In this document: piece after piece, positions 1 through 8,236 of the stretch
Layout of the letters: each line of letters starts with the position of its first letter
Position numbering within the stretch: the first letter of the stretch is position 1
DNA from: CAZWCX01 sp964632945
GTDB lineage: Bacteria > Planctomycetota > MHYJ01 > WSZJ01 > CAZWCX01
NCBI GenBank assembly: GCA_964632945.1
Contig: CAZWCX010000029.1
Span: 1-64,000 of the forward strand
Length of the DNA: 64,000 nt
Reading direction: 5' to 3'
Position numbers and translations under genes: made by a program
Notes under the pieces: model-generated
What the model was told of the DNA's origin: nothing
Databases searched by the model: none
Seen by the model: the letters and a program-made list of their open reading frames with translations, nothing else

Positions 1-327
1 CCCTCCATACTGGAGAGATATCGGCACAATTCGAGATTTAAGACAGAGCCTAGTCCGGATCATTCGCGAACCGGTTCGCGGTTCGCGAACCATCCGGCTC
101 CGGCCGGCCATGAAAGCGGTCCGGAGCAGGACTGCCTCCTCCGGGCCGACGCGCGGACGGGCACACCGAGGCGGATCGAATTCGACCGCGCCAAGTTCCC
201 GGGCCGCGCGGAGCCGCGCCGGCTTTCATTCGTCCTGACGTGGGAGGGTCCGCATCCCGCCGACGGTGCTCGCCCGGCGCGCACGCCGCCGGTGCGACCG
301 GGACGAAGTGAGCGTGTCCCCCGGCGG
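1..327. other. Non-coding left edge
   Basis: No convincing gene is seen here. The first 60 bases are noticeably more AT-rich than the rest of the window. The stretch lies downstream of the minus-strand antiporter gene and contains the palindrome cluster described separately. The open frames crossing it are shadows with poor codon character and no ribosome binding site. Confidence 0.6.
65..91. repeat. Tandem palindromes built on TTCGCGAA
   Basis: A perfect 16-bp palindrome (CGCGAACCGGTTCGCG, 65-80) is followed directly by a 12-bp palindrome (GGTTCGCGAACC, 80-91), so the unit TTCGCG/CGCGAA occurs three times in alternating orientation. No T run follows, so it is not a classical terminator. It could be a protein-binding site, or a hairpin that protects the 3' end of the antiporter mRNA, which ends 240 bases away. 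Confidence 0.6.
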
Positions 328-2121
328 TCACGGGCCGGGGGGGTCGGAGACGGTCGGCAGGATCGGGGCGGGACGGCGGAGCGCGAACTCGTCGCGGATC
401 TTGTTCGCTTCGTTCTCGATCCGGGTCTGGTCCGCCCCCACCTCGCGCAGCATCGTGTCGGCGAGGGCGACGGCCGCCTCGGCCTCCTCGTAGCAGACCC
501 AGGTGGCCCCGACTTCCTCGAGCATGGAGCGCTCCCCGAGATAGCGCGCGCGCACGAAGATTTTCAGGTCCGCGTTCAACTCTCGGGCCGTGATGATCAC
601 CGGGAGCCGACCCGCCAGGTCCGGCAGCGTGACCAGCAGATAGCGGGCCTTCCCGATCCCCGCCGCCTTGAGGATCTCGGCGCGGGCGGCGTCGCCGTAG
701 ATCGCCGGATGCCCCGCGGCGGCCAGTTCCGTGATCGTCTCCAGATTGAGATCCACGACCACCGGCTGGATGTTGAACTCGCGCAAGAGCCGCGTGATGG
801 TCTGCCCCACCGGGCCGTAACCGACGACGACCGCCCGGAGGGCGTGCTCGTCCTGCGCCAGGCGCGATGCGGCCTGTGCCTGCAGGGTCTCCGCCCGCGA
901 CGCGGTACCCCGGTTGAGCAGCCTCCAGAGCCTGCGCCGACACCGCAGCCAGTTTTCGATCGGCTCGATGGCGCGGAAGAGCGGCGGGTTGATGGTGATG
1001 GAGATCAGGGCCCCGGCGACGAGGAGACTGTGGCCTTCCCCCGGCAGTACTCCGATGCGCCGGCCCATCTCGGCGAGGATGAAGGAAAACTCGCCGATCT
1101 GTGCGAGCCCGATCGCGACGGTCAAGCCGGTCCGGACCGAGTGTCCGAGCAAGAGGACGATCGCGAGCGCGGCGAGCGGCTTGCCGATCAGGATGATGGC
1201 CAGCGTCCCGAGGACGAGGGCAGGCCGTTCGAGGACGAACTGCGGGTCGAACAGCATGCCGACGGAGACGAAGAACAGGACGGCGAAAGCATCCCGGAGG
1301 GGGAGGGCGTCGGCCGCCGCCTGGTGGCTGACCTTGGACTGCCCCACCACCATGCCGGCGAGGAATGCCCCCAGGGCCATCGAGACCCCGAAGAGGAGGG
1401 CAGAGCCGGTGGCCAAGACCAGAGCCAGGGCGAGGATCGTCAGGGTGAAGAGCTCCGCAGAGCGGGTGCGGGCGATCTTGGTCAGCATCCAGGGGATCAC
1501 GCGACCCCCGACGAAGAGCAGGAGGAATACGAGCAGCCCCAGCTTGAGGACGGCGATCCCCAGCGTGAGGGCGAGGCCGCCGATCTCCGTCCCGACCCCG
1601 GTCGGACCGAAGAGGGCGGGCAGGAGCACGAGCGCCAGCACGGTGAAGATGTCTTCCACCACCAGCCAGCCGACCGCGACGTGTCCCTCCGGGGAATCCA
1701 ATCGGCGGTTGTCCACCAGCACGCGCATCAGCACCACGGTGGAGGCGACGGAAATCCCCACTCCCAGGACCAAGCCGGCGCTGAAGCTCCAGCCGGCCCA
1801 CAGGGCCATGCCAGCCCCGAGGGCCGTGGCCACGATGCTCTGTCCGATCGCGCCCGGAATTGCGATCGACTTCACGGCCAGCAAGTCCTTCAGGTGGAAA
1901 TGGAGTCCCACACCGAACATGAGCAGGACGACGCCCAGTTCGGCCAGCTGGCCGGCGATTTTCGCGTCGGCAATGAAGCCGGGAGTGTTCGGGCCGAGCG
2001 CGATGCCGGCCAGCAGGTAGCCGAGGATGGGGGAAAGCCCCAACCGGTGGGTGTAGTAGCCGAACACCAGGGCCGTGGCGAGCGCCGCGGAGAGGGTGAC
2101 GACGAGACCGAGGTCGTGCAT
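328..2121 (-). CDS. CPA2-family cation:proton antiporter with RCK domain (KefB/YbaL-like)
   Basis: An inner-membrane monovalent cation (Na+/K+):H+ exchanger or glutathione-gated-type K+ efflux protein. From MHDLGLVV the protein has 597 residues. About twelve hydrophobic segments span residues 1-400, with the CPA2 hallmark phrases GYLLAGIALGP and LGVVLLMFGVGLHF. A cytosolic RCK/TrkA-N nucleotide-binding domain begins near residue 428 (VVGYGPVGQ, then an acidic residue ending the second strand). The longer frame to 2232 would add 37 residues of non-membrane character, so the internal ATG at 2121 was chosen although its ribosome binding site is weak. It has no operon partner: the next gene is divergent. 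The RCK domain suggests control by NAD(H) or another nucleotide. The transported ion cannot be told from sequence. Confidence 0.9.
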   Translation of the reverse strand: MHDLGLVVTLSAALATALVFGYYTHRLGLSPILGYLLAGIALGPNTPGFIADAKIAGQLAELGVVLLMFGVGLHFHLKDLLAVKSIAIPGAIGQSIVATALGAGMALWAGWSFSAGLVLGVGISVASTVVLMRVLVDNRRLDSPEGHVAVGWLVVEDIFTVLALVLLPALFGPTGVGTEIGGLALTLGIAVLKLGLLVFLLLFVGGRVIPWMLTKIARTRSAELFTLTILALALVLATGSALLFGVSMALGAFLAGMVVGQSKVSHQAAADALPLRDAFAVLFFVSVGMLFDPQFVLERPALVLGTLAIILIGKPLAALAIVLLLGHSVRTGLTVAIGLAQIGEFSFILAEMGRRIGVLPGEGHSLLVAGALISITINPPLFRAIEPIENWLRCRRRLWRLLNRGTASRAETLQAQAASRLAQDEHALRAVVVGYGPVGQTITRLLREFNIQPVVVDLNLETITELAAAGHPAIYGDAARAEILKAAGIGKARYLLVTLPDLAGRLPVIITARELNADLKIFVRARYLGERSMLEEVGATWVCYEEAEAAVALADTMLREVGADQTRIENEANKIRDEFALRRPAPILPTVSDPPGP

Positions 2122-2454
2122 GGCGGGCACCGAGCGGCAAGCGGTCCTCGTCGATCCGCACGCGAGCGGTTGTGCGCGGAGCGGACCGGGAGGCGTGCGA
2201 CAGCCTCCCCCGAAGACCGGCGGAAGGGCCATGCGCGCCCCGAACTCGACCCGCTTCGGTCTCGATTCCCGATTCCAAGGGCGGGTGACAATTCACGATA
2301 CTGCATTCGCACGCCCCCGGCCAGGAATCCCGCGCGGGGAAATTCCCGACGGTACGTAATCCGGCGCGTTCCTTCTCCTGGACTTTCGGACGCGTCCCGG
2401 AGAGGATTCCCCCCAACCTGGACGCGGATCCAGGAATCCACGTGGGAGTCTGCC
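2122..2454. other. Divergent intergenic region
   Basis: This is the spacer between the antiporter (minus) and the FkbM gene (plus), and it must hold both promoters. No near-consensus -35/-10 pair could be placed with confidence. The frames crossing it are shadows. Confidence 0.5.
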
Positions 2455-3126
2455 ATGCCCGCAGCGCCGTCTTCACCCGGTTGGACCAGGAGGAAGGTGT
2501 GGCCGCTGCTGGCGATGTTCGCGCTCGCCTCGTTCTCCTGTCGCCAGGCCCAGACCGTTGCGCCGCGGCACATCTTCGTGGACGGCGGAGCGCACCTGGG
2601 CGAGACGGTCGAGCACTTTCTGCGCAGCCCGCTGCACGCCCGTCACGACTGGGAAATCGTCGCGTTCGAGGCGAACCCGGAGCTGATCCCGCGGATCCCG
2701 AAGCGTCCGCGGCTGACCGTGCTGGACCGCGCGATCTGGGTGCACGACGGGGGCGTCGAGTTCTATGTGGGGGCCGACAGCCTCTCGAGCAGCGTACACG
2801 GACACAAGAAAACGGGCCGGTTGAGCCGCACCCCGATCCGGGTCCCTTCGGTGAACTTCGGTCGCTGGTTGCAGGGGCAGTTCCTCCGCGGGGACTACGT
2901 CCTCGTCAAGCTGGACATCGAGGGGGCGGAATACGAGGTGCTGGACCAGATGCTCCGCGACGGGACGATCGACTGGATTGACGAACTGTACGTGGAGTTC
3001 CACAACGGCAAGGTCGGCGTTTCGACGGAAGAGGACGGGCGGTTGGTTCGGGAGGCCCGGGGGCGCGGGATTCGCGTCAAAGTCGGTCCCGAGACGGAAG
3101 CACCCGGGGACTGGTTCGAGCGCTGA
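2455..3126 (+). CDS. FkbM-family SAM-dependent methyltransferase with N-terminal hydrophobic signal
   Basis: The 223-residue product carries an FkbM (Methyltransf_21) domain: HIFVDGGAHLGE is the glycine-rich SAM loop, VAFEANPEL the acidic ribose contact, and VKLDIEGAEYEVLD the diagnostic FkbM motif. Such enzymes O-methylate sugars or small molecules, often in glycan pathways. The start at ATG 2455 is supported by a GGGAG box about 7 nt upstream. It puts a basic-then-hydrophobic stretch (RRKVWPLLAMFALASFSC) at the N-terminus, resembling an export or lipoprotein signal, although the residues before Cys do not fit a good lipobox. An exported SAM enzyme would be odd, so a membrane anchor or a later start is possible. 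Its substrate is unknown. Confidence 0.82.
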   Translation: MPAAPSSPGWTRRKVWPLLAMFALASFSCRQAQTVAPRHIFVDGGAHLGETVEHFLRSPLHARHDWEIVAFEANPELIPRIPKRPRLTVLDRAIWVHDGGVEFYVGADSLSSSVHGHKKTGRLSRTPIRVPSVNFGRWLQGQFLRGDYVLVKLDIEGAEYEVLDQMLRDGTIDWIDELYVEFHNGKVGVSTEEDGRLVREARGRGIRVKVGPETEAPGDWFER

Positions 3127-3257
3127 GTGCCCGATCGGGGGGCGCGAGTCCCGAGCCATGAACCGTCCCGGTCGAATCCGCCGGAAGTTGCGAGGGTGAC
3201 GAGCCGATCGCAGCCGGACATTTCGCGCGCGAACTCCGTGTGGACGGGGCCGACGCG

Positions 3258-3277
3258 CGCCTCCCGGAAGGGAGGCG
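3258..3277. terminator. Perfect 8-bp hairpin with GGAA tetraloop
   Basis: An 8-bp stem (CGCCTCCC/GGGAGGCG) is closed by GGAA, a GNRA-type loop. It lies between the FkbM gene and the next plus-strand gene. There is no T tract, so it may be a transcript-stabilising or weak termination structure. The surrounding 215 bases hold no gene. Confidence 0.45.
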
Positions 3278-3341
3278 GACGTCGCCGGACGGCCCCCGAC
3301 GGCCCCGATCCGCCCAACGGTCCCGGTTCCAGGAGGCCCCG

Positions 3342-4232
3342 ATGGTTCTCCTAGGTCCAATCGTCCATCCCTGCGCCCGCTGGGCCCTGCCCGTCGCTCT
3401 CGTCGCCCTCTTCGTCCTGCCCGCCGGTGGACAGGAAGAATCCCCCCTGGACCCCCGGATTCTCGAGTTCGACCACTTCCTCGCCGGGGACCTTGGCTTC
3501 GCCCTGTTCCGGACCCTGAAGGGGAAGCAGGGGGATGCCGACGCGATCCTGTTCATGGACGAGATCGGATTCCTGGACGGGGATCGACTGAATCGGGTCA
3601 CCATGCGTCTCCACTGTCGGCAAGGGAACGAGCTGGAACCGTTGCACTACAGTTTCCGCACCTTCGAGGCGCGTTCGGCGGACCCCAAGGAGGATCCCAC
3701 CCCGGCACTCGTGGACCCATGCACCCTTTTCTTCGAGGGCCCGTACGACGCCGACCGTCCTTTGGTGGCCTTCGTCGATTCCCCGACCGGCGAGCCCATG
3801 GCGGACGAGTTTTTCGTGCGACGCGACCGCTTCCATGTCACCGTCGACGCGGTCTTCCAGGAGGGCGAGCGCCGCGAATTCGGCCGCCGGCCCGCGCACC
3901 GATACTGGGGCGCCGCCGTCCGCGCCTTTGTCCTCTTCGAACTGTCGGAGTGCGAGATCACCAACGCGCACTGCGCGCCGATCCGCTACTCCCCCAGAGA
4001 CGTCGTCGAGGAGGTCATCGATGTGGACGGCGTTCCGACCCGCTGCCGGAAGGCCCGGCTCGCAGGGCTGACCCTATGGGTCCACGCCGGCCGACCTGTC
4101 CGCCTCCAGGGGCCGTCCGCGGCCGGTGTCCTCACCGCGTGCGACATGCGCACCGCGGAGCAGACGCGCATGCGACTGCAGAACCGGGTCTGGGAGTCGC
4201 AGAAGGCAGCATGGCGCAAGAAACCGGACTGA
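3342..4232 (+). CDS. Secreted protein of unknown function
   Basis: This is a 296-residue protein that I do not recognise. The start at ATG 3342 is fixed by a perfect AGGAGG 6 nt upstream; the same frame is open for another 34 codons upstream, but those read as low-complexity Arg/Pro. Residues 1-31 form a Sec signal peptide (hydrophobic ALPVALVALFVLPA followed by GGQ). The mature part is acidic/aromatic and mixed alpha/beta, with several cysteines (for example HCRQG, DPCTLFF, SECEI, NAHCAP, TRCRKA) that could form disulfides outside the cytoplasm. No catalytic motif or repeat is evident. It stands alone between the FkbM gene and the sigma-factor operon. Confidence 0.75.
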   Translation: MVLLGPIVHPCARWALPVALVALFVLPAGGQEESPLDPRILEFDHFLAGDLGFALFRTLKGKQGDADAILFMDEIGFLDGDRLNRVTMRLHCRQGNELEPLHYSFRTFEARSADPKEDPTPALVDPCTLFFEGPYDADRPLVAFVDSPTGEPMADEFFVRRDRFHVTVDAVFQEGERREFGRRPAHRYWGAAVRAFVLFELSECEITNAHCAPIRYSPRDVVEEVIDVDGVPTRCRKARLAGLTLWVHAGRPVRLQGPSAAGVLTACDMRTAEQTRMRLQNRVWESQKAAWRKKPD

Positions 4233-4507
4233 GTCGAGCCCGGGAGGGAAGGCCGGGGCGAGACCGGCATGGGCACCGGCCCTCCCGGCCCGGATCGTCC
4301 ACGTCATCTCCACCCCGGGGGACGAGGGGAAGACCAATCCGCTCGCGGGGGACCTGAGCTCGCGCGCCGGAGGTCCGGACGGCAAGCGACTCGCTTCGGC
4401 CCGCGCCATGCCGTACCGAGAGGGCGGGGATGCGGTCGAGGGTCGCACGACCGCCGGGAGCGCGCGGGCCCGGCCCACGTCGTGGATCGCCCCGCGCGAC
4501 GGTCGGC

Positions 4508-4537
4508 TTGACCGGGGCAGGGTAGCGCTGCTACTCT
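4508..4537 (+). promoter_or_regulatory. Sigma70-type promoter for the ECF sigma-kinase operon, with spacer inverted repeat
   Basis: TTGACC (4508-4513), an 18-bp spacer, then TACTCT (4532-4537). The predicted start of transcription is about 4544, giving a 5' leader near 58 nt. The spacer contains GTAGC-GCT-GCTAC, a perfect 5-bp inverted repeat that could be an operator. The rest of the 4233-4601 spacer shows no gene. Confidence 0.5.
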
Positions 4538-4601
4538 GAGGCCCGCGTGGCTCCGCGGATCCCCGCATTGCGCGCGTGGAAGGCTGCTTGAGGGTCCTGC
4601 G

Positions 4602-5288
4602 ATGCCCCTCTTCCAGAGCACGATCTGGACGGTGATCGAGCGCGCCGGCGCCGGAGACGAGGAGGCCTTGCGCCGATTCGTCGAGTCCTATCGCCCGGTC
4701 CTGGTCGCTTACGGTCGGCATCGCGGTTTTCCCCAGGACGCGGAAGACCTGGCCCAGGAAGTCCTGTTGCGCGTGACGCGCGACGGCGTGCTCCTGCGCG
4801 CCGATCCGGCGCGGGGCCGGTTTCGCTCGCTGCTGTGCGCGGTCGCAGACCACGTCATGGGGCACCACCTCGACCGAATCCGTGCGCGGAAGCGCGGATC
4901 CCGCCGTACGGTTCCCCTGCACGATTGCGAGGTCCCGGTGGAGGCCGCGACCAACGACGACTTCGATCGCGAGTGGGTCGGCCATCTGCTCGGCCGGGCC
5001 TTCGCCCGGTTGCAGGAACAGATCCCCCACTACTACGCGGTCGCGCACGCCTTTCTCGTGGAAGGAAAGAGCTACGCCGCGATCCGGGCGGAGACCGGTC
5101 TCTCGACGGTCGATGTGCGCAACTACCTCCACCGCGCACGCCGGAAGCTGGCGGGGCACGTACGCGAGCAGATTCTCGAGTACTGCATGTCGGATCAGGA
5201 GGCGCGCGCGGAACTCGATGGCCTGTCGACCCGGTTCCTCGCGCGCGTCCTTTCGCCGGCGTCGGCCGGGCGGGCGGCGTCCCTGTGA
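4602..5288 (+). CDS. ECF-type RNA polymerase sigma factor (planctomycete STK-associated type)
   Basis: The 228-residue protein has sigma region 2 at residues 25-95 (RFVESYRPVLVAYGRHRGF, then QDAEDLAQEVLLRV, the core-binding/-10 helix) and a region 4 helix-turn-helix around 145-190 (YFVEGKSY-like AFLVEGKSYAAIRAETGLS, then VRNYLHRARRKL). It redirects RNA polymerase to a small regulon. No anti-sigma factor adjoins it. Instead its stop codon overlaps the GTG start of a Ser/Thr kinase (GTGA at 5285), the arrangement described for planctomycete ECF-STK groups, in which the kinase probably controls the sigma factor. A C-terminal extension of about 35 residues beyond region 4 may be the contact or phosphorylation site (inference). 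Confidence 0.88.
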   Translation: MPLFQSTIWTVIERAGAGDEEALRRFVESYRPVLVAYGRHRGFPQDAEDLAQEVLLRVTRDGVLLRADPARGRFRSLLCAVADHVMGHHLDRIRARKRGSRRTVPLHDCEVPVEAATNDDFDREWVGHLLGRAFARLQEQIPHYYAVAHAFLVEGKSYAAIRAETGLSTVDVRNYLHRARRKLAGHVREQILEYCMSDQEARAELDGLSTRFLARVLSPASAGRAASL

Positions 5289-8236
5289 GCACCGACCCTC
5301 TCACGACCGCGAGCGGCACGCAGGCCGGCTCCATCGAGTCCGGACCCGGACCGCCCCACGGTTCGCCGCCGACGCGGCGCCCCGTTGCCGGGGACGCGCC
5401 GACCTCCGTCGGGGAGTACGACCTGGTCCGGAAGATCGGGGCCGGAGGAATGGGGCTGGTCTACCTGGCCCGCCATCGCGGCCTCGGCCGCGAAGTCGCG
5501 CTGAAAGTCCTGCGCATGCCCCCCGGCGCGCGCGATGAGGCGATCCAACGGTTTCTGCGCGAGGCGCGTGCGGCATCGCGGTTGACTCACCCGGGAATCG
5601 CTCCGGTCTTCGAGAGCGGACGCGATCAGGACCTGCTCTACTACTCCATGGAGTTCGTGGATGGCGGGTCCCTGGCCGACGTCGTCGCGGAACGGCGGCC
5701 CGCCCCGCGGCAGGCGATGGAGTGGATCGGCCAGGCGGCGCGCGCGCTCGCCCACGCACACGAGGCCGGCGTCCTTCACCGCGACATCAAGCCCCAAAAC
5801 CTGCTCCTGGGCCGCGACGGACGGATCCGGATCGTCGATTTCGGACTCGCCAAGGACCTCGACTCCAAGTCCGAGCTGACCCGGGAGGGGCAGACCCTCG
5901 GAACGCCGGCGTACATGTCACCCGAGCAGGCGGAGGGCGCGGTTTCGACGTTGGGGGCCGCCAGCGACGTCTACTCGCTGGGCGCGGTGCTTTACTTTCT
6001 CCTTACCGGCGCGGCGCCGTTCGAGGGCGAAACCCCGTTTTCGGTGGTGAAGAAGGTGATCCTGGATCCCGCCGTTCCGGTCCGACGGCGCGTGCCCGCG
6101 GTGGCGCGGGACATCGAAACCCTGTGCATGAAGTGCCTGGAAAAGGTCCCGGCGCTGCGCTATCCCACGGCCGCAGCGCTGGCCGACGACGTCGCGGCGT
6201 ATCTCGAGGGCGCGCCGATCTCCGCCCGCCCGCCCGGGGTCTTGGAGCGCGCCGCCCGATTCGCGCGGCGCCACCGCGCGGCGACGCTCGCGGCCGCGAC
6301 CGTCGTTCTCTCCCTGTGCGCCGCGGTGGTGGACCGTCACGTGCGCGCGCAGGAACAGCAGGAAGCCACCGAACGGGAACGCGTGCGGCTCGCGCAGGCC
6401 CACGCGCTCGCGCGCTCCGCCGCCGAACGGTTGCAGGCGCTGGACCAACACCCCCCCGCCGCCTTTCCGTCCGGGCTCGCCGAGGTGGCCCGCGAACTCG
6501 ACCGTGCGCTCTTGCTGGAACCGGAGGCGACGTCCGTGCGGCTCTTTCGGGCCGAAGTCGCCTGGCTTGCGATCGATCCCGCGCGCGCCGCGCGCGAACT
6601 CACCCGCGCGCGGGAAGCAAACGACGACGATCCCGAGGTCGAATACGCGCACGTCCGGCTCTATCACGCGTTGCTCGATGCCCGGTTGGGCGATCCGATC
6701 CCCGGTTTCCTGGCCGCCGCCGAGCGGTGCGGGGAGCGCCTGCGGGCGCGCACCGGGACCGATCTGGGCGCGCGTGCCCGCCTCCGTCATGCGCTGCGTC
6801 TCGGGCGGGCGGGGGAGATTGCGGCCGGGCTCGCCGACCTGGCGGGGTCCGCCTCCGCCGGCGGTGCCGATCTGAGGTACCTCCGCGCCGCCGCCGAGGC
6901 GTTCCAGCCCGATCTCGAACCGGAGCGCCGCCTGCAGTCCTGCGATGAGCTGGTGCGCGTCGCGCCGCGCCGCCTCGAGCACTGGCGCCTGCGCGCCTCC
7001 GTGCTGCAGGCGCTGGGACGATTTCCGGCGGCCGCCGAGGACCGACGGACCTGCCTCGCGCTGCAAACCTCCCCGCTGCGGGTGGATCTCGTCGAATTGT
7101 GCCGGACGCTCTTCGACGCCGCCGCGGGGGAGCCCGAGCATCGCGCCGCGCTGGAGCGGGTGGCGGAAGAATATCCGAATGATCCCGAGGCCTGGCGCTG
7201 GCTGGTCGCATTCCATCGTCGAGCCGGCGACCTGGATGCCGCCGCCGCGGCGCTCGACCGTTGGCAGGCGGTAGCCCCCCATCCGCTCGCATCCGTGCGG
7301 GAGCGCTACGAGGTCGCGCAGGCCCGCCATGACCGGGAGGCCGCGGAGGCGATCCTCGATCGCACGCTGGCCGCGCTGCGGCCGGAAGACCTCGTCGCCG
7401 TGCACGGCGGCGAATGTCTGAGCGGCTTGGCCGATGCCCTGCGCGACGCCGGCCGGGCCGAGGTCGCGCGCGAGCTCCTGGAACGTTGCCGCCGCGCCGC
7501 GCCCGCCGACCCTTTCCTCGCCTTCGAGCTCGCACAGACCTGGATGTCGCTGGGTCGCCCCGTCGAAGCCGCGGAGGCGTACGGCGCGGCGATCGCTGCC
7601 TGGCCTGCCAATGCCGACCTCTATCAGCGACGCGCCCGCGCCCTCCGCAAGTCCAAGGACCTGGGGGCCATGGCCCGGGACCTGCAGCGGGCCGTCGAGC
7701 TGGAACCCGCAAACCCGCGGTACCGCTCGCGACTCGCGATGGCGCTCCTGGCCACCGGGCGCGCGGACCAGGCCCTCGACCAACTCGTCGAAGCGATCTA
7801 TCGCACCCCGACCCTCGAAATCCAGCAACGGCTTCATCGCTGGTCGTCCGGGGACTTCGACGACGACGAGGCCCGCGAACCCGCCCGCGGCTCCGTGGAT
7901 CCGCAAAAGGCGCTGGCCGCCTCGATCGTCCGCCCCCTCCTCCCGCGCCTGGCGCGCCGCCTCATCGAACGCGGCGCGGGCGCCCTCGAGGAACGCGACT
8001 CCCTGCGCGTCCTGCGGAGCCTCTCCGCGGCCGCCCTCGTGCAGCCCGAATCGCCGGCGCCGTACCTGCACCTCGCGCGTTTCCACGCCCGCCAACAGGC
8101 GTGGCCGGCCGCCGTTCTCTGCCTCGAACGGGCGCTCGAACTCGGGTTCGACGGCCTCGACCGCCTCCCCGCCGACCCGGACCTCCGCCCTCTGCTTTGG
8201 TTTCCGGAGATCCACCGTCGGATGGAGGGGCGATGA
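5285..8236 (+). CDS. Membrane Ser/Thr protein kinase with TPR-rich C-terminus
   Basis: A 983-residue Hanks-type kinase that starts at GTG 5285 inside the stop of the sigma gene. The kinase domain is at about 45-310: glycine loop GAGGMG (52-57), VALK lysine K74, HRDIKPQN catalytic loop (HRD 165-167), DFG 185-187, GTPAYMSPEQ activation segment. All catalytic residues are intact. One transmembrane helix near 337-355 follows an Arg-rich stretch. The rest is helical, TPR-like repeats, so the kinase domain is cytosolic and the repeats lie across the membrane. Translational coupling to the ECF sigma factor makes that protein the likeliest substrate or output. The next kinase starts within its stop codon (ATGA, 8233), so the three genes are one transcription unit. 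Confidence 0.9.
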   Translation: MSTDPLTTASGTQAGSIESGPGPPHGSPPTRRPVAGDAPTSVGEYDLVRKIGAGGMGLVYLARHRGLGREVALKVLRMPPGARDEAIQRFLREARAASRLTHPGIAPVFESGRDQDLLYYSMEFVDGGSLADVVAERRPAPRQAMEWIGQAARALAHAHEAGVLHRDIKPQNLLLGRDGRIRIVDFGLAKDLDSKSELTREGQTLGTPAYMSPEQAEGAVSTLGAASDVYSLGAVLYFLLTGAAPFEGETPFSVVKKVILDPAVPVRRRVPAVARDIETLCMKCLEKVPALRYPTAAALADDVAAYLEGAPISARPPGVLERAARFARRHRAATLAAATVVLSLCAAVVDRHVRAQEQQEATERERVRLAQAHALARSAAERLQALDQHPPAAFPSGLAEVARELDRALLLEPEATSVRLFRAEVAWLAIDPARAARELTRAREANDDDPEVEYAHVRLYHALLDARLGDPIPGFLAAAERCGERLRARTGTDLGARARLRHALRLGRAGEIAAGLADLAGSASAGGADLRYLRAAAEAFQPDLEPERRLQSCDELVRVAPRRLEHWRLRASVLQALGRFPAAAEDRRTCLALQTSPLRVDLVELCRTLFDAAAGEPEHRAALERVAEEYPNDPEAWRWLVAFHRRAGDLDAAAAALDRWQAVAPHPLASVRERYEVAQARHDREAAEAILDRTLAALRPEDLVAVHGGECLSGLADALRDAGRAEVARELLERCRRAAPADPFLAFELAQTWMSLGRPVEAAEAYGAAIAAWPANADLYQRRARALRKSKDLGAMARDLQRAVELEPANPRYRSRLAMALLATGRADQALDQLVEAIYRTPTLEIQQRLHRWSSGDFDDDEAREPARGSVDPQKALAASIVRPLLPRLARRLIERGAGALEERDSLRVLRSLSAAALVQPESPAPYLHLARFHARQQAWPAAVLCLERALELGFDGLDRLPADPDLRPLLWFPEIHRRMEGR

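Noticed and set aside
292..2454. Upstream extension of the FkbM frame
   Set aside because: It runs antisense through the antiporter gene and has no ribosome binding site; the real start is at 2455.
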